A stretch of 32,702 bases of DNA from an uncultured Porphyromonadaceae bacterium (GTDB lineage: Bacteria; Bacteroidota; Bacteroidia; Bacteroidales; Muribaculaceae), in the NCBI GenBank assembly GCA_947175665.1, contig CAMWNR010000013.1:1-32702 (forward strand). The letters run 5' to 3'. The notes below the pieces were generated by a model. The model made no database searches, had not been told where the DNA came from, and was given only the letters and a program-made list of their open reading frames with translations. Positions 1-7,769 of this stretch are shown piece after piece; within the stretch, counting starts at the first letter, position 1, and every line of letters starts with the position of its first letter. Position numbers and translations under genes: made by a program.

Positions 1-41
1 ATAAAATTTCATAATATCGTTTAATTTTCATTACTTACTTA
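1..41. repeat. Right end of a foldback (MITE-like) element, cut by the window edge
   Basis: The last 31 bases match the right ends of the two complete 194-bp elements at 9842-10035 and 30395-30588, including the terminal inverted repeat that closes with CATTACTTACTTA. The left part lies outside the window. A contig that begins inside a multi-copy repeat is what a short-read assembly would produce. Confidence 0.8.
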
Positions 42-115
42 GTCTGATTAATCGGGATGTATCTTGATTTAACCTGATTTTTCATGTTTTATCTTGAATT
101 ATCCGGATTGGAGGA
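42..115. repeat. Degenerate short direct repeats
   Basis: Imperfect units of about 10-12 bases recur (CTGATTAAT, CTTGATTTAA, CTGATTTTT, CTTGAATTAT, CCGGATTGG). No gene is visible here. The units could be decayed intergenic repeats or protein-binding sites; nothing shows which. Confidence 0.35.
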
Positions 116-158
116 GATAAGTTGGTTTAAAATTATTTTTATTTTTCTGGCGGTATGC

Positions 159-178
159 GGGAAGTATAGAGACTTCCC
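159..178 (+). terminator. Small hairpin, possible weak terminator
   Basis: GGGAAGT pairs with ACTTCCC over a 6-nt loop and is followed by CCTTTTCC. The stem is perfect, but the T run is short and interrupted, so it may be only a weak terminator of whatever lies upstream of the window. Confidence 0.3.
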
Positions 179-276
179 CTTTTCCAGACTTCAAATTTAA
201 CTATTTTAATCCGATTTTCAGCACCTTTCGTTATCTTTTTTGTAATATTTATTACACTACATTCATTTTTTTATAT

Positions 277-284
277 TAATTTTG
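277..284 (+). promoter_or_regulatory. Probable metK promoter, -7 box
   Basis: TAATTTTG fits the Bacteroidetes -7 consensus TAnnTTTG and ends 14 bases before the riboswitch aptamer, so transcription would start just ahead of it. No good TTTG -33 box is seen at the usual spacing. Confidence 0.5.
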
Positions 285-297
285 TGTCATATTATGC

Positions 298-350
298 TCG
301 GTGGAGAAATTTGGCTGCTTGCGACCACCAAAAAAAATGCTAAAACTGCT
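298..350 (+). promoter_or_regulatory. SAM-II-type riboswitch aptamer upstream of metK
   Basis: P1 is GGTGG (301-305 region) pairing with CCACC (325-329 region). Between the strands lie an A/T-rich segment and GCTTGC, and after P1 come an A run and the conserved 3' strand ATGCTAAAA. This order and these conserved pieces match the SAM-II (metA-type) aptamer, an H-type pseudoknot that binds S-adenosylmethionine. The next gene encodes the enzyme that makes SAM, which fits feedback control. The identification is from motif recall and was not tested with a covariance model. Confidence 0.78.
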
Positions 351-413
351 GTCAGACATCGATATTTATGTCTTTTGACACACCTTTTCGCTTTGAAGAG
401 ATATTGAGTTTTA

Positions 414-446
414 GCATTTCCGGATCTTTCCGCAAATGCTTTTTTT
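414..446 (+). terminator. Riboswitch-controlled intrinsic terminator with competing antiterminator
   Basis: GCATTT (414-419) and CGGA (421-424) pair with TCCG (429-432) and AAATGC (434-439) across one C/C mismatch, followed by seven T. Bases 407-418 (AGTTTTAGCATT) are the exact complement of 336-347 (AATGCTAAAACT), the 3' strand of the aptamer. If SAM locks that strand in the pseudoknot, the terminator can form; without SAM the strand can pair with 407-418 and take away the terminator's 5' side. A hairpin at about 353-386 (GTCAGACAT with ATGTC and TGAC) would bring the two halves together. Confidence 0.8.
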
Positions 447-596
447 ATCTTCCGACTTAATAATTGGGAAAAGTGCCCGCGTTGCGAGCAATGCCTGCAT
501 TGTCATAAGTGTGACTATGGCCGGTAATTTTACCGTAACCGTATCTCTTCATGGCAATTTATTTCTGAAGAAAAAAATAAAAAATACTTATTTGAT

Positions 597-1931
597 ATGA
601 ATTATTTATTTACATCCGAATCTGTATCGGAGGGACACCCCGATAAAGTTGCCGATCAGATTTCCGACTCATTGCTCGACGAGTTTTTGGCTCGCGACCC
701 CGAAAGCCATGTCGCTATTGAGACTCTCTGCACTACCGGTCAGGTGGTGGTAGCCGGTGAGGTAACTTCTGAGGCATACGTAGATGTACCCTCTACAATT
801 CGCGAAGTTATCAATGAAATCGGATACAATCGCGGTGCTTATCGCTTTGACGGTGACTCGCTCGGTATCCTCTCTGCCATTCATGAGCAGAGCGCTGATA
901 TTAACCGTGGTGTCAATCGTAACGAAGAGGCTGATGATGCCACCGACCTGCAGGGTGCCGGCGACCAGGGTATGATGTTTGGTTATGCAGTGGCTGATTC
1001 GGCCGATTATATGCCTTTGACCCTCGACCTCTCTCATCGAATACTTCTCGAACTCGCTGACATACGTCGCGAAAGTGAAAAAATGACTTATTATCGCAAG
1101 GGTAAATTATCAACTTATCTTCGTCCGGATGCAAAAAGCCAGGTTACTGTAGAGTATGACGAGAATAACCGCCCGGTCCGCATCCACACTATAGTGGTAT
1201 CTACTCAGCATGATGATTTCATTCTCCCTCTTGAAGATACTCCCGCTGCTCAGAAACGCGCTGACGAGGAGATGCTTGAAGTTATCCGCAAGGATGTGGC
1301 CGAGGTGTTGCTCCCGCGTGTTATTGCTAAATTACCTAAGGAGATTCAGGACCTTTTTGATGATAAGTTGATCCTGCATGTCAATCCCACCGGCAAGTTC
1401 GTTATCGGTGGTCCGCACGGTGATACAGGTCTTACCGGACGTAAGATAATTGTTGACACTTACGGCGGCCGCGGCGCACATGGCGGCGGTGCCTTTTCAG
1501 GAAAAGATCCCTCCAAGGTAGACCGTTCTGCAGCATACGCCTGTCGTCATATCGCTAAGAATCTTGTGGCAGCCGGTGTGGCCCGTGAGGTTATGGTACA
1601 GGTTGCATACGCTATCGGTGTGGCTCGCCCCGTATCGCTCTATATCAATACTTTTGGAACTGCCAACGTACCCCTATCGGATGCAGAAATCGCTGCTAAG
1701 GTGGAAGAGATATTCGATATGCGACCCAAAGCCATCGAAGAGCGTCTTAAACTTCGCAACCCGATCTATAAAGAGACCGCTTCTTACGGTCACTTCGGTC
1801 GTCAACCCCGCATCGTAACCAAGAGTTTCCACTCCCGTTACGAAAAAGAACCCATCACCCGCGAAGTCGAATTATTCACCTGGGAGAAACTCGACCGGGT
1901 AGACCAAATCAAGGAAGCCTTCGGTCTCTGA
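597..1931 (+). CDS. metK: S-adenosylmethionine synthetase
   Basis: A cytosolic enzyme that makes S-adenosylmethionine from ATP and methionine, releasing phosphate and diphosphate; it normally works as a homotetramer. The 444-aa protein is full length for the Bacteroidetes form, slightly longer than the roughly 380-400 aa of proteobacterial enzymes. Visible motifs are SEGHPDK (11-17, with the catalytic His14 and metal-binding Asp16), [11 protein letters not shown] (120-130), [13 protein letters not shown] (271-283) and [15 protein letters not shown] (296-310, the phosphate loop). The ATG begins the family's usual N terminus and has no Shine-Dalgarno site. The gene stands alone behind a SAM-II-type riboswitch and terminator, so its product should repress its own transcription. 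A structured repeat and a tRNA on the opposite strand follow. Confidence 0.97.
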   Translation: MNYLFTSESVSEGHPDKVADQISDSLLDEFLARDPESHVAIETLCTTGQVVVAGEVTSEAYVDVPSTIREVINEIGYNRGAYRFDGDSLGILSAIHEQSADINRGVNRNEEADDATDLQGAGDQGMMFGYAVADSADYMPLTLDLSHRILLELADIRRESEKMTYYRKGKLSTYLRPDAKSQVTVEYDENNRPVRIHTIVVSTQHDDFILPLEDTPAAQKRADEEMLEVIRKDVAEVLLPRVIAKLPKEIQDLFDDKLILHVNPTGKFVIGGPHGDTGLTGRKIIVDTYGGRGAHGGGAFSGKDPSKVDRSAAYACRHIAKNLVAAGVAREVMVQVAYAIGVARPVSLYINTFGTANVPLSDAEIAAKVEEIFDMRPKAIEERLKLRNPIYKETASYGHFGRQPRIVTKSFHSRYEKEPITREVELFTWEKLDRVDQIKEAFGL

Positions 1932-1992
1932 TCCCCCGATTTCCGCTTTGCGTATTGATAACGTGATCTCGCAACATCACAGGCAAGAAATT

Positions 1993-2066
1993 CCCCGGAT
2001 CCCGCGTAGCGGGATTTCAGCATAGGCCCGTATCAAAATGAGCATCCCTCATTTTGGTGCGGGTAT
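1993..2066 (+). repeat. Two-hairpin structured repeat, copy A
   Basis: Hairpin 1 pairs 1999-2005 (ATCCCGC) with 2009-2015. Hairpin 2 is a continuous 16-bp stem, 2027-2042 with 2048-2063, with a 5-nt loop and two G-T wobbles. The same layout occurs at 24682-24755 behind crcB. Conserved pieces are CCCCG, CCGC/GCGG, TTCA, GCCCGTATCA and TGGTGCGGGTAT, while inner stem bases differ between copies but keep pairing. No T run follows, so it is not a standard terminator. Confidence 0.7.
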
Positions 2067-2095
2067 TATTTATAAAATTCATTTTCTTCTCCCGA

Positions 2096-2138
2096 CAATA
2101 AAAAGCAGCGGCCGATTTCGTATGAAATCGGCCGCTGC
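2096..2138 (-). terminator. Terminator of tRNA-Pro
   Basis: A perfect 15-bp stem (2105-2119 with 2124-2138) with a 4-nt loop is followed on the minus strand by TTTTTATT. It begins 10 bases past the tRNA 3' end, as expected for the tRNA transcript. Confidence 0.85.
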
Positions 2139-2147
2139 CTTTGGTTG

Positions 2148-2220
2148 TCGGGGTGAGGCGACTCGAACGCCCGACCTCTACGTCCCGAACGTAGCACGCT
2201 ACCAACTGCGCTACACCCCG
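2148..2220 (-). tRNA. tRNA-Pro (anticodon CGG)
   Basis: Read on the minus strand, the acceptor CGGGGTG pairs with CACCCCG; the D arm is GCGC/GCGT, the anticodon arm is CTACG, loop TTCGGGA, CGTAG, and the T arm is GGGCG, loop TTCGAGT, CGCCT. Loop positions 34-36 are CGG, which reads CCG proline codons. The discriminator base is A, and the following CAA shows that CCA is not encoded. A promoter and a terminator flank it, so it is a single-gene transcript. Confidence 0.95.
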
Positions 2221-2237
2221 AGTGCTTATTGCGACTG

Positions 2238-2269
2238 CAAATTTAATCCATTTTTTTTAATCCTCCAAA
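2238..2269 (-). promoter_or_regulatory. Promoter of tRNA-Pro
   Basis: On the minus strand TTTG (2266-2269), 20 bases, then TAAATTTG (2238-2245). Both boxes and the spacing fit the Bacteroidetes consensus, and the -7 box ends 17 bases before the tRNA. Confidence 0.8.
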
Positions 2270-2278
2270 TTTTTCCAT

Positions 2279-2311
2279 AAAAAAAGGAGGCCTCCCGGCG
2301 GAGACCTCCTT
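2279..2311 (-). terminator. Terminator of the secreted-protein gene ending at 2342
   Basis: AAGGAGG (2284-2290) pairs with CCTCCTT (2305-2311), with an inner CTC/GAG, and is followed on the minus strand by seven T. It starts about 30 bases after the stop codon. The + side also carries a short T run, so it may work both ways. Confidence 0.85.
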
Positions 2312-2341
2312 ATTTTTGAAATATATTCTTAAGTAAGAATC

Positions 2342-5300
2342 TTATTTAACTACTTTTACTTTCTTACCGTTGATGATGTACAGACCACTTGAGAGATCTA
2401 CGAGTTTCTCTGCAGGTGCGTTGAGCAGTACTACCTTACCGTCAAGAGTATATACGGTATATGAGTCTGCACCTTCGAGACCTACGATCGCTACTGAACT
2501 GGGATCATCTACAATGTAAGTTACTACGATGTCCTTTGAGGGGAATGTAGGATCTACCTCGTCTGCCCACGCATCGATAGCGATAGTATTAGCAGAGATT
2601 ACCACGCTGTAAGTACCCTTAGTCCACTCAATAGCGCTTGAGGGAGTCCATGTAAGAGTGGCTGTGCCATTCTTAGTCTGCTGAGGCTGTTTTACTGTCG
2701 GGTAGTTAGATGCCCATTTGAGCAGTTCGCCATCAGGACCGTAAAGTTTGGCAGGATTCTTCTCATAGTCTACGAGCATGCTTACATCCTCTATAGTGAG
2801 AGTAATTGCAGGGAGACCTTCCAGACCAAACAGACTGCCCTCTTCGGGGGATACTGAGTATCCATCTTCTTTTACCGCATCAGCAAGGAGAACATAATTG
2901 ATCTGACCTGCCATTACAGGGAGAGTCTCTGTTACAAATACACCCTGCGGGATAACGAGTGAGTATTCACCGGGCTGTTTGAACTTATCAGATGCCTGAG
3001 AGTCAAACATGATGAGATATCTCTTGGATTCATTCCAGTCGATTACGCCATCACCATCAGCAAAGATATTCGGAGTTGTATCGTGGATACCTGTACCATC
3101 TTCAGCGGGTGCACCGGTACCTACCTCAGCAATTACAGCACCGTTATAAAGGAGTTGTACCTTGGCTGAAGATTTAGTATCTACTGATACGTTCTTGCCA
3201 ACCGAGAGTTCGATTGCAGCCATACCGAAAGGCATACCATACATACCGCCGTAAGTCTGCTTGAGTTCTACCTCATTAGTAGCGGGGAGGAAGAGTTGTA
3301 CTGCTTCTTCAAATGCTACGGCAGGTACGACTGTATATTCGAGATCAAGTGTGGGAGATTTGCATACAGTCTCAAGGCTGATAAGACCCGCAGGGATATG
3401 TACGTAATATGTACGTTCCTCTGTCAGAGCGGGAGTAATGGTGATCTCTGCCTGAATGTTAGACTGACCATAACCGGGATCCACGTCATCACTCATAGTG
3501 CGCAATGAGTAATCCTCAAAGTCGAAATCTTCGGGTACTACCATACCGTTTACCTTAAAGTCTACCTGGTAACCGAGAGTAGTAACATCTACATCCTGAT
3601 AGTCACCGGCATAGATACCTTCTTCGATTTTCTCTTTGACATAAACGAGAGGTTTGAGGCTTGAATTTACCTTTGCAACCATTACGTCGTTGTAGTCTAC
3701 GTAGATCTTAGAGAGTTCGCCTACTACCTCACCCTGAGCGGGAGACTCGGTAATCTTGAGATTGAGAACATTGAGTTCGTATTCAAAGTCTACGAGGTTG
3801 GTAACCGCGGCAGCGTTTGTAATAAGTTCGTTGCCTGCTACAAGAGTCTCCTTGTCGATGATAAACTTGTAGATACCGCGATCGAGATTTGAAAGATCTG
3901 TATCTGTAGTGAAGATAACGTTTGAAGTATTAAGGCCTGCAACCTCATCGGGTGAAGCACCTGTATACTCTGCGATTACTGTACCACCTTCTGAAGTCAG
4001 AACTGCAGTAGGTTTAGTCTTGGTAGTATAGATGGGTTCGTAAGCCGAGTAGATGATGGTCTGCAACTGAGTGCTGAGCAAGAATGCAGCATCACTGGGG
4101 AGGGGTTGGATATCAGCGCTTCCGTTGGTATTCAGTTCGTAAGCCGAGAGAGTACCTTTGTTCATCGGGAAGGGCTGGTAATATGTGCAGAATGCTGCGT
4201 TAGGATAGAGGTCATAACCACCGTCACCGTTAGGAATCTTGGCGATAAATACGCCTGCGGGTACCTTGAAGCCGGGGGCATAATTCTTTCTGGTTGCTAC
4301 TCTATAGGGTTTAGCCAGAGTGAGAGTTACCTTGTTGCCGTCTACAGTCGCAGTCTTTATGGTATAACCTGAAGCCACTGTAGTGTAAGATTCCTGAGTA
4401 TTGTTGAGAGCACCTGAGGCTGCAGAGAGAATAGCACCACCGTTTGAGAGTTTATTTTCATAACCCTCGGTGAGAGTAATAACAGTACCTTCAGGATAAG
4501 TTACGGTAAGAGATTCGAGTTCAGTCATATCCTCGGTACCGGGAGCGGGAGTAGCCACAAGTGCGGTAGAAGTACCTGAGAATGTCGCGGGAGCGGGAGT
4601 ATATTCTACACCTGCATAGTTACGGGCGATATAAACGGTGATTTCTGTCTCTTTGTTGAGGTAATTGCCGCGACCTACCTGCTGGAAGGCACCTGCGGGA
4701 ATATGATAGACATATTCACCTGCCTGATTAAAGGCTACACCGTTGTTCTTAAAGAGATTTGCGAATGCGATGCTCTTGCTACCGGCTGCTTTAGCGGCTG
4801 CAGTAGTGGTATCACCTGCTTTACAACTTGCCACTACCTTACCATCGAGCGAAAGTGTAATCTCTGCATTTTCATCTACTACCTTAGTGATCACGGGGAA
4901 TGAGAGAGTAAGACCTGTGATGCTGGTAACAACACCGTTAAACTGAGGAGTTGAACTGTAGATAGGAGCATACTCGATACCTTCAAGATCGTAACCCTTC
5001 ATATTGATGAGGGAGTTCTTCTTACCGTCTGCGGTCTGAAGCACATTAGCCTTGATCTGCACTGTTGTCGGGCCGGCCTGGCAGAGATCCCAGTTGTTGG
5101 CGGTAGCAGTGGTGGATGTACCCTTCTTAAGATATAGTTTTGCAGTACGCTTATCAGCATCGATGCTTGTATAGCCAAACTGGAAATACCACGCAGTGTT
5201 AGTGATATCGGGATAGATAGTGAATGCTACGTCATTAGCAGTGATAGCGCTGCCTGCCTTTACAAACTCTACACCCTCTGCAAGCACCATAGTTACCTCT

Positions 5301-6253
5301 TCGAGATCGGTGATCTTAAGTCCGGGAGTGTCAAGCGCGGGGATGAATGTGATATCACCGGCAGAGATTGCAATAGGATGATAAGGACCTACTACTGTTT
5401 CAGCGTTCTGATAATTGAGATCTCCGTTAGAGATTGTCAGAAGTCCTGCCGGTATCACGAGGTTTGAATACTCAAGATTGATAGCCTTGGTAGCCACAGT
5501 GATGGCTGCAGGATCATTGGCTGTAAAGGTAACTACATTACCCTCAATGCTTACTGAATAAGTAGTCTCCTTTTTATTTACACCATTTAGGAAGTGTGTA
5601 AGATAGGGTGCCTTGGAGTCAAGAGTGCTCGCGGTGATAGTAGTACCCTCGGGGTAAGTGAAGGTAAAGTGAGCCATCTGACTCAATGATGCATCTCCTC
5701 CGGCCGCGGGAGAAGTTACATAGTCAAGGGCGGGGAGAATGGTAAATGACCATTGGAGGGCGTTGTTGATATTTTTTGACGCACCTCCCTCACCAAATGC
5801 TGTATTGCCTACTAATCCCTCGGGAATCTCTACAGTGTATACACCGGGTTCCTTAAGGGGAGTGGTAGGCTTGATGTAAAGACGTCCGTTAAATCCTGTA
5901 GTGGGGACATACACATTCTTGCTTCCCAACTCAAAAGGATATGAGTCTACTGTCTCGCCATCTCTTTTAATTGTAACCACGGCTGCCGGGTCAGCATAGA
6001 AGCAATCCAAGCCTGAATCACCAACCGAGAATTCCGCATAGATTTCTGACACACCTACGTTTGATCCGATTTCAGTGCCTGCTGCCGGACTGTAGGCCTT
6101 GGGATTAACGTATGAGACGGGAGTTTCGTCTTCATCTTCCTCTGCCTGCACGCTGACTGCAGGTGATGAAAGAGAAACTGCAAAGGCTGTAGTGATACAT
6201 GCCACTGCACCCAGACTCATAAGTCCTGAGAAAAGTAATGATTTCTTCTTCAT
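2342..6253 (-). CDS. Large secreted repeat protein with T9SS-like C-terminal tail
   Basis: A 1303-aa exported protein of unknown function. Residues 1-37 form a signal peptide (KKK, a hydrophobic stretch, and a probable cut after VQA before an acidic EEDEDE). The rest is a string of beta-rich modules of roughly 120-200 residues, several ending in a G-x-Y-x-x-x-IP-x-G motif: near 141 (IPEGLVG), 266 (IPAGLLT), 517 (IPAGAFQ), 662 (VPAGVFI), 951 (IPAGLIS) and 1098 (IPQGVFV). The last 45 residues (SYTVYTLDGKVVLL…GLYIINGKKVKVVK) resemble type A sorting tails of the type IX secretion system. Both downstream-related genes (6288-7451 and 7770-9710) share this tail and the module motif. No catalytic motif was recognised, so an adhesin or surface-layer role is only a guess. 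It lies 34 nt behind the 6288-7451 gene and is probably cotranscribed with it. Confidence 0.85.
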   Translation of the reverse strand: MKKKSLLFSGLMSLGAVACITTAFAVSLSSPAVSVQAEEDEDETPVSYVNPKAYSPAAGTEIGSNVGVSEIYAEFSVGDSGLDCFYADPAAVVTIKRDGETVDSYPFELGSKNVYVPTTGFNGRLYIKPTTPLKEPGVYTVEIPEGLVGNTAFGEGGASKNINNALQWSFTILPALDYVTSPAAGGDASLSQMAHFTFTYPEGTTITASTLDSKAPYLTHFLNGVNKKETTYSVSIEGNVVTFTANDPAAITVATKAINLEYSNLVIPAGLLTISNGDLNYQNAETVVGPYHPIAISAGDITFIPALDTPGLKITDLEEVTMVLAEGVEFVKAGSAITANDVAFTIYPDITNTAWYFQFGYTSIDADKRTAKLYLKKGTSTTATANNWDLCQAGPTTVQIKANVLQTADGKKNSLINMKGYDLEGIEYAPIYSSTPQFNGVVTSITGLTLSFPVITKVVDENAEITLSLDGKVVASCKAGDTTTAAAKAAGSKSIAFANLFKNNGVAFNQAGEYVYHIPAGAFQQVGRGNYLNKETEITVYIARNYAGVEYTPAPATFSGTSTALVATPAPGTEDMTELESLTVTYPEGTVITLTEGYENKLSNGGAILSAASGALNNTQESYTTVASGYTIKTATVDGNKVTLTLAKPYRVATRKNYAPGFKVPAGVFIAKIPNGDGGYDLYPNAAFCTYYQPFPMNKGTLSAYELNTNGSADIQPLPSDAAFLLSTQLQTIIYSAYEPIYTTKTKPTAVLTSEGGTVIAEYTGASPDEVAGLNTSNVIFTTDTDLSNLDRGIYKFIIDKETLVAGNELITNAAAVTNLVDFEYELNVLNLKITESPAQGEVVGELSKIYVDYNDVMVAKVNSSLKPLVYVKEKIEEGIYAGDYQDVDVTTLGYQVDFKVNGMVVPEDFDFEDYSLRTMSDDVDPGYGQSNIQAEITITPALTEERTYYVHIPAGLISLETVCKSPTLDLEYTVVPAVAFEEAVQLFLPATNEVELKQTYGGMYGMPFGMAAIELSVGKNVSVDTKSSAKVQLLYNGAVIAEVGTGAPAEDGTGIHDTTPNIFADGDGVIDWNESKRYLIMFDSQASDKFKQPGEYSLVIPQGVFVTETLPVMAGQINYVLLADAVKEDGYSVSPEEGSLFGLEGLPAITLTIEDVSMLVDYEKNPAKLYGPDGELLKWASNYPTVKQPQQTKNGTATLTWTPSSAIEWTKGTYSVVISANTIAIDAWADEVDPTFPSKDIVVTYIVDDPSSVAIVGLEGADSYTVYTLDGKVVLLNAPAEKLVDLSSGLYIINGKKVKVVK

Positions 6254-6287
6254 ACAGTTTTAATTAGAAGTTATTATTGTTGTTTAT

Positions 6288-7451
6288 TTATTTCTTTATC
6301 GCTGTCACTGTGCCGTTTATGATGTATACACCGGGGGTAAGTTGTGCCACCTGTCCGGGGGTCGCCGCAGTGTAGAGCACTTGCCCGCCGAGAGTATAGA
6401 CAGTGTAGGTTTCACTTTTTTTCACGCCCGGCAACATTACTCCTACAGTATCTTCTACTATATAGGTTGCGGTCAACCCGGGGAAGTTAGGAACTGTGCC
6501 ATCGTTGAGCCATTCGTCATATTCACCCTGGTCGATACCAATCGTCTCGGGGAGAATCTTAAACTCATACTGACCTTGCTGAGTCCAGTCTGTGCGTCGT
6601 GTGCCGAATGTAAAACTGAGATATCGTCTGCTCCCGCCTCCGGTCGGAGCATTTGATTTCAACACTTCCCCGTCAGGGAAGGTAAGTGTGGCTACCGCAC
6701 CGCTACGTACATAGTCTATACTTCGTGCTCCTGTAAAATCTACGCGGATTCCGGCCTTATTATAGCCAAATAATTCTTCGGCGCTCTCGGAGGTTGACCC
6801 GGGCGCAGGTGTAACCTTATAACTGAGGTCGCGCGGGGCTTCGGTAGCATCGTAATGATAGGTGAATGCGACTCCTTTGAGCAGTGTGCCGTCTGTTAAG
6901 CCGAATGCTCCGTCAGGAATCGAAACGGTATAATAACCGCTCTTTTTATATTTTGCGAGTTCTTCGGTGCTTAGCGCCAGTCCGGCATCTGAATCCTCTT
7001 TGCTGGCAAAGAACATAAATAATGTGAATACCGGAGGATTATTTGAAAATTCGTAGTCGTCATACATTACGACACCTTGTATCATCAGGCCTCCGGTAGA
7101 GGTACCGGGGGTGAGACTCCGCAACAGGGTCTGCTCACCATCTTTCTCTTCAGAGTAGGATATGGTAACCTTTTGGTCACATTTATTTATCTGAAGATTC
7201 TTATCTGTAACACCAAATATCAGCACTCCCATTCCGGTCTGCCCGAAGGGTGTACGTGTTGATAACGGTGTAGCCTCTAAAGATGATGGCGTGTATAGGG
7301 TAAGGTACTCTATAACACTATGTTGCTCTCCGACCTCTTGAGATACGGGCTCGGCATGAAACTGAGCGGAATAGTCAGAAGCATATCCGTAGTGTGCTGT
7401 ACTGAGTGACAGCATCGTAATCCCGAGTATTGAGGTAGATTTTATTCTCAT
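6288..7451 (-). CDS. Secreted protein with T9SS-like tail, short paralogue
   Basis: A 387-aa protein whose sequence aligns over most of its length with the C-terminal 340 or so residues of the 646-aa neighbour at 7770-9710: FGQTGMGVL, SGYYTVSIPDGAFGLTDGT, FPDGEV, SFTFGTRRTDW, VPNFPGL and the final YTVYTLGG…GVYIINGT segment all have counterparts there. The N terminus (MRIKSTSILGITMLSLSTAHYG, first 25 residues) is a signal peptide. It therefore looks like a paralogue lacking the N-terminal modules, produced by partial duplication or loss. Function is unknown. It sits 34 nt ahead of the 1303-aa gene. A -7-like box at 7619 would give a leader of about 160 nt. Confidence 0.85.
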   Translation of the reverse strand: MRIKSTSILGITMLSLSTAHYGYASDYSAQFHAEPVSQEVGEQHSVIEYLTLYTPSSLEATPLSTRTPFGQTGMGVLIFGVTDKNLQINKCDQKVTISYSEEKDGEQTLLRSLTPGTSTGGLMIQGVVMYDDYEFSNNPPVFTLFMFFASKEDSDAGLALSTEELAKYKKSGYYTVSIPDGAFGLTDGTLLKGVAFTYHYDATEAPRDLSYKVTPAPGSTSESAEELFGYNKAGIRVDFTGARSIDYVRSGAVATLTFPDGEVLKSNAPTGGGSRRYLSFTFGTRRTDWTQQGQYEFKILPETIGIDQGEYDEWLNDGTVPNFPGLTATYIVEDTVGVMLPGVKKSETYTVYTLGGQVLYTAATPGQVAQLTPGVYIINGTVTAIKK

Positions 7452-7618
7452 GATCGGTTATGATATTATATAGTTAGATATCTTTTATTATAATCTTATC
7501 AATGTGATTTATGAATAGAGTCTTAAATAGAGCAATGCTATGATTGATTTATGCTTTCAAATTATGTCGTTTAACATATTGAAGTCGCAAAAAACTTCTC
7601 CACAATTAGACTCGCCTA

Positions 7619-7626
7619 CAAATTTA
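7619..7626 (-). promoter_or_regulatory. Possible promoter of the 7451-2342 pair, -7 box
   Basis: TAAATTTG on the minus strand, with no matching TTTG at the expected distance. The surrounding gap 7452-7711 is very AT-rich and I see no gene, tRNA or clear repeat in it. Confidence 0.35.
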
Positions 7627-7711
7627 AGCATTTTTATTATAAAAACTAATTATTTTGAAAAATAATTTTAAAAAATTAAATATTTTTTCTATTTCCAATT
7701 TATCAAATAGT

Positions 7712-7744
7712 AAAAAAAGAGACGCACCTGAGTGCATCTCTTTT
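7712..7744 (-). terminator. Terminator of the 646-aa secreted-protein gene
   Basis: AAAAGAGA (7715-7722) and GCA (7724-7726) pair with TGC (7733-7735) and TCTCTTTT (7737-7744) across one mismatch. On the minus strand a run of T follows. It lies about 26 bases after the stop codon and separates this gene from the 7451-2342 pair. Confidence 0.85.
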
Positions 7745-7769
7745 GTATACTGTTATCTTTTTGCTCCAA

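Noticed and set aside
3296-4946. Several open frames opposite the 1303-aa gene
   Set aside because: They are short, sit fully inside a well-supported gene and have no start context or similarity of their own.
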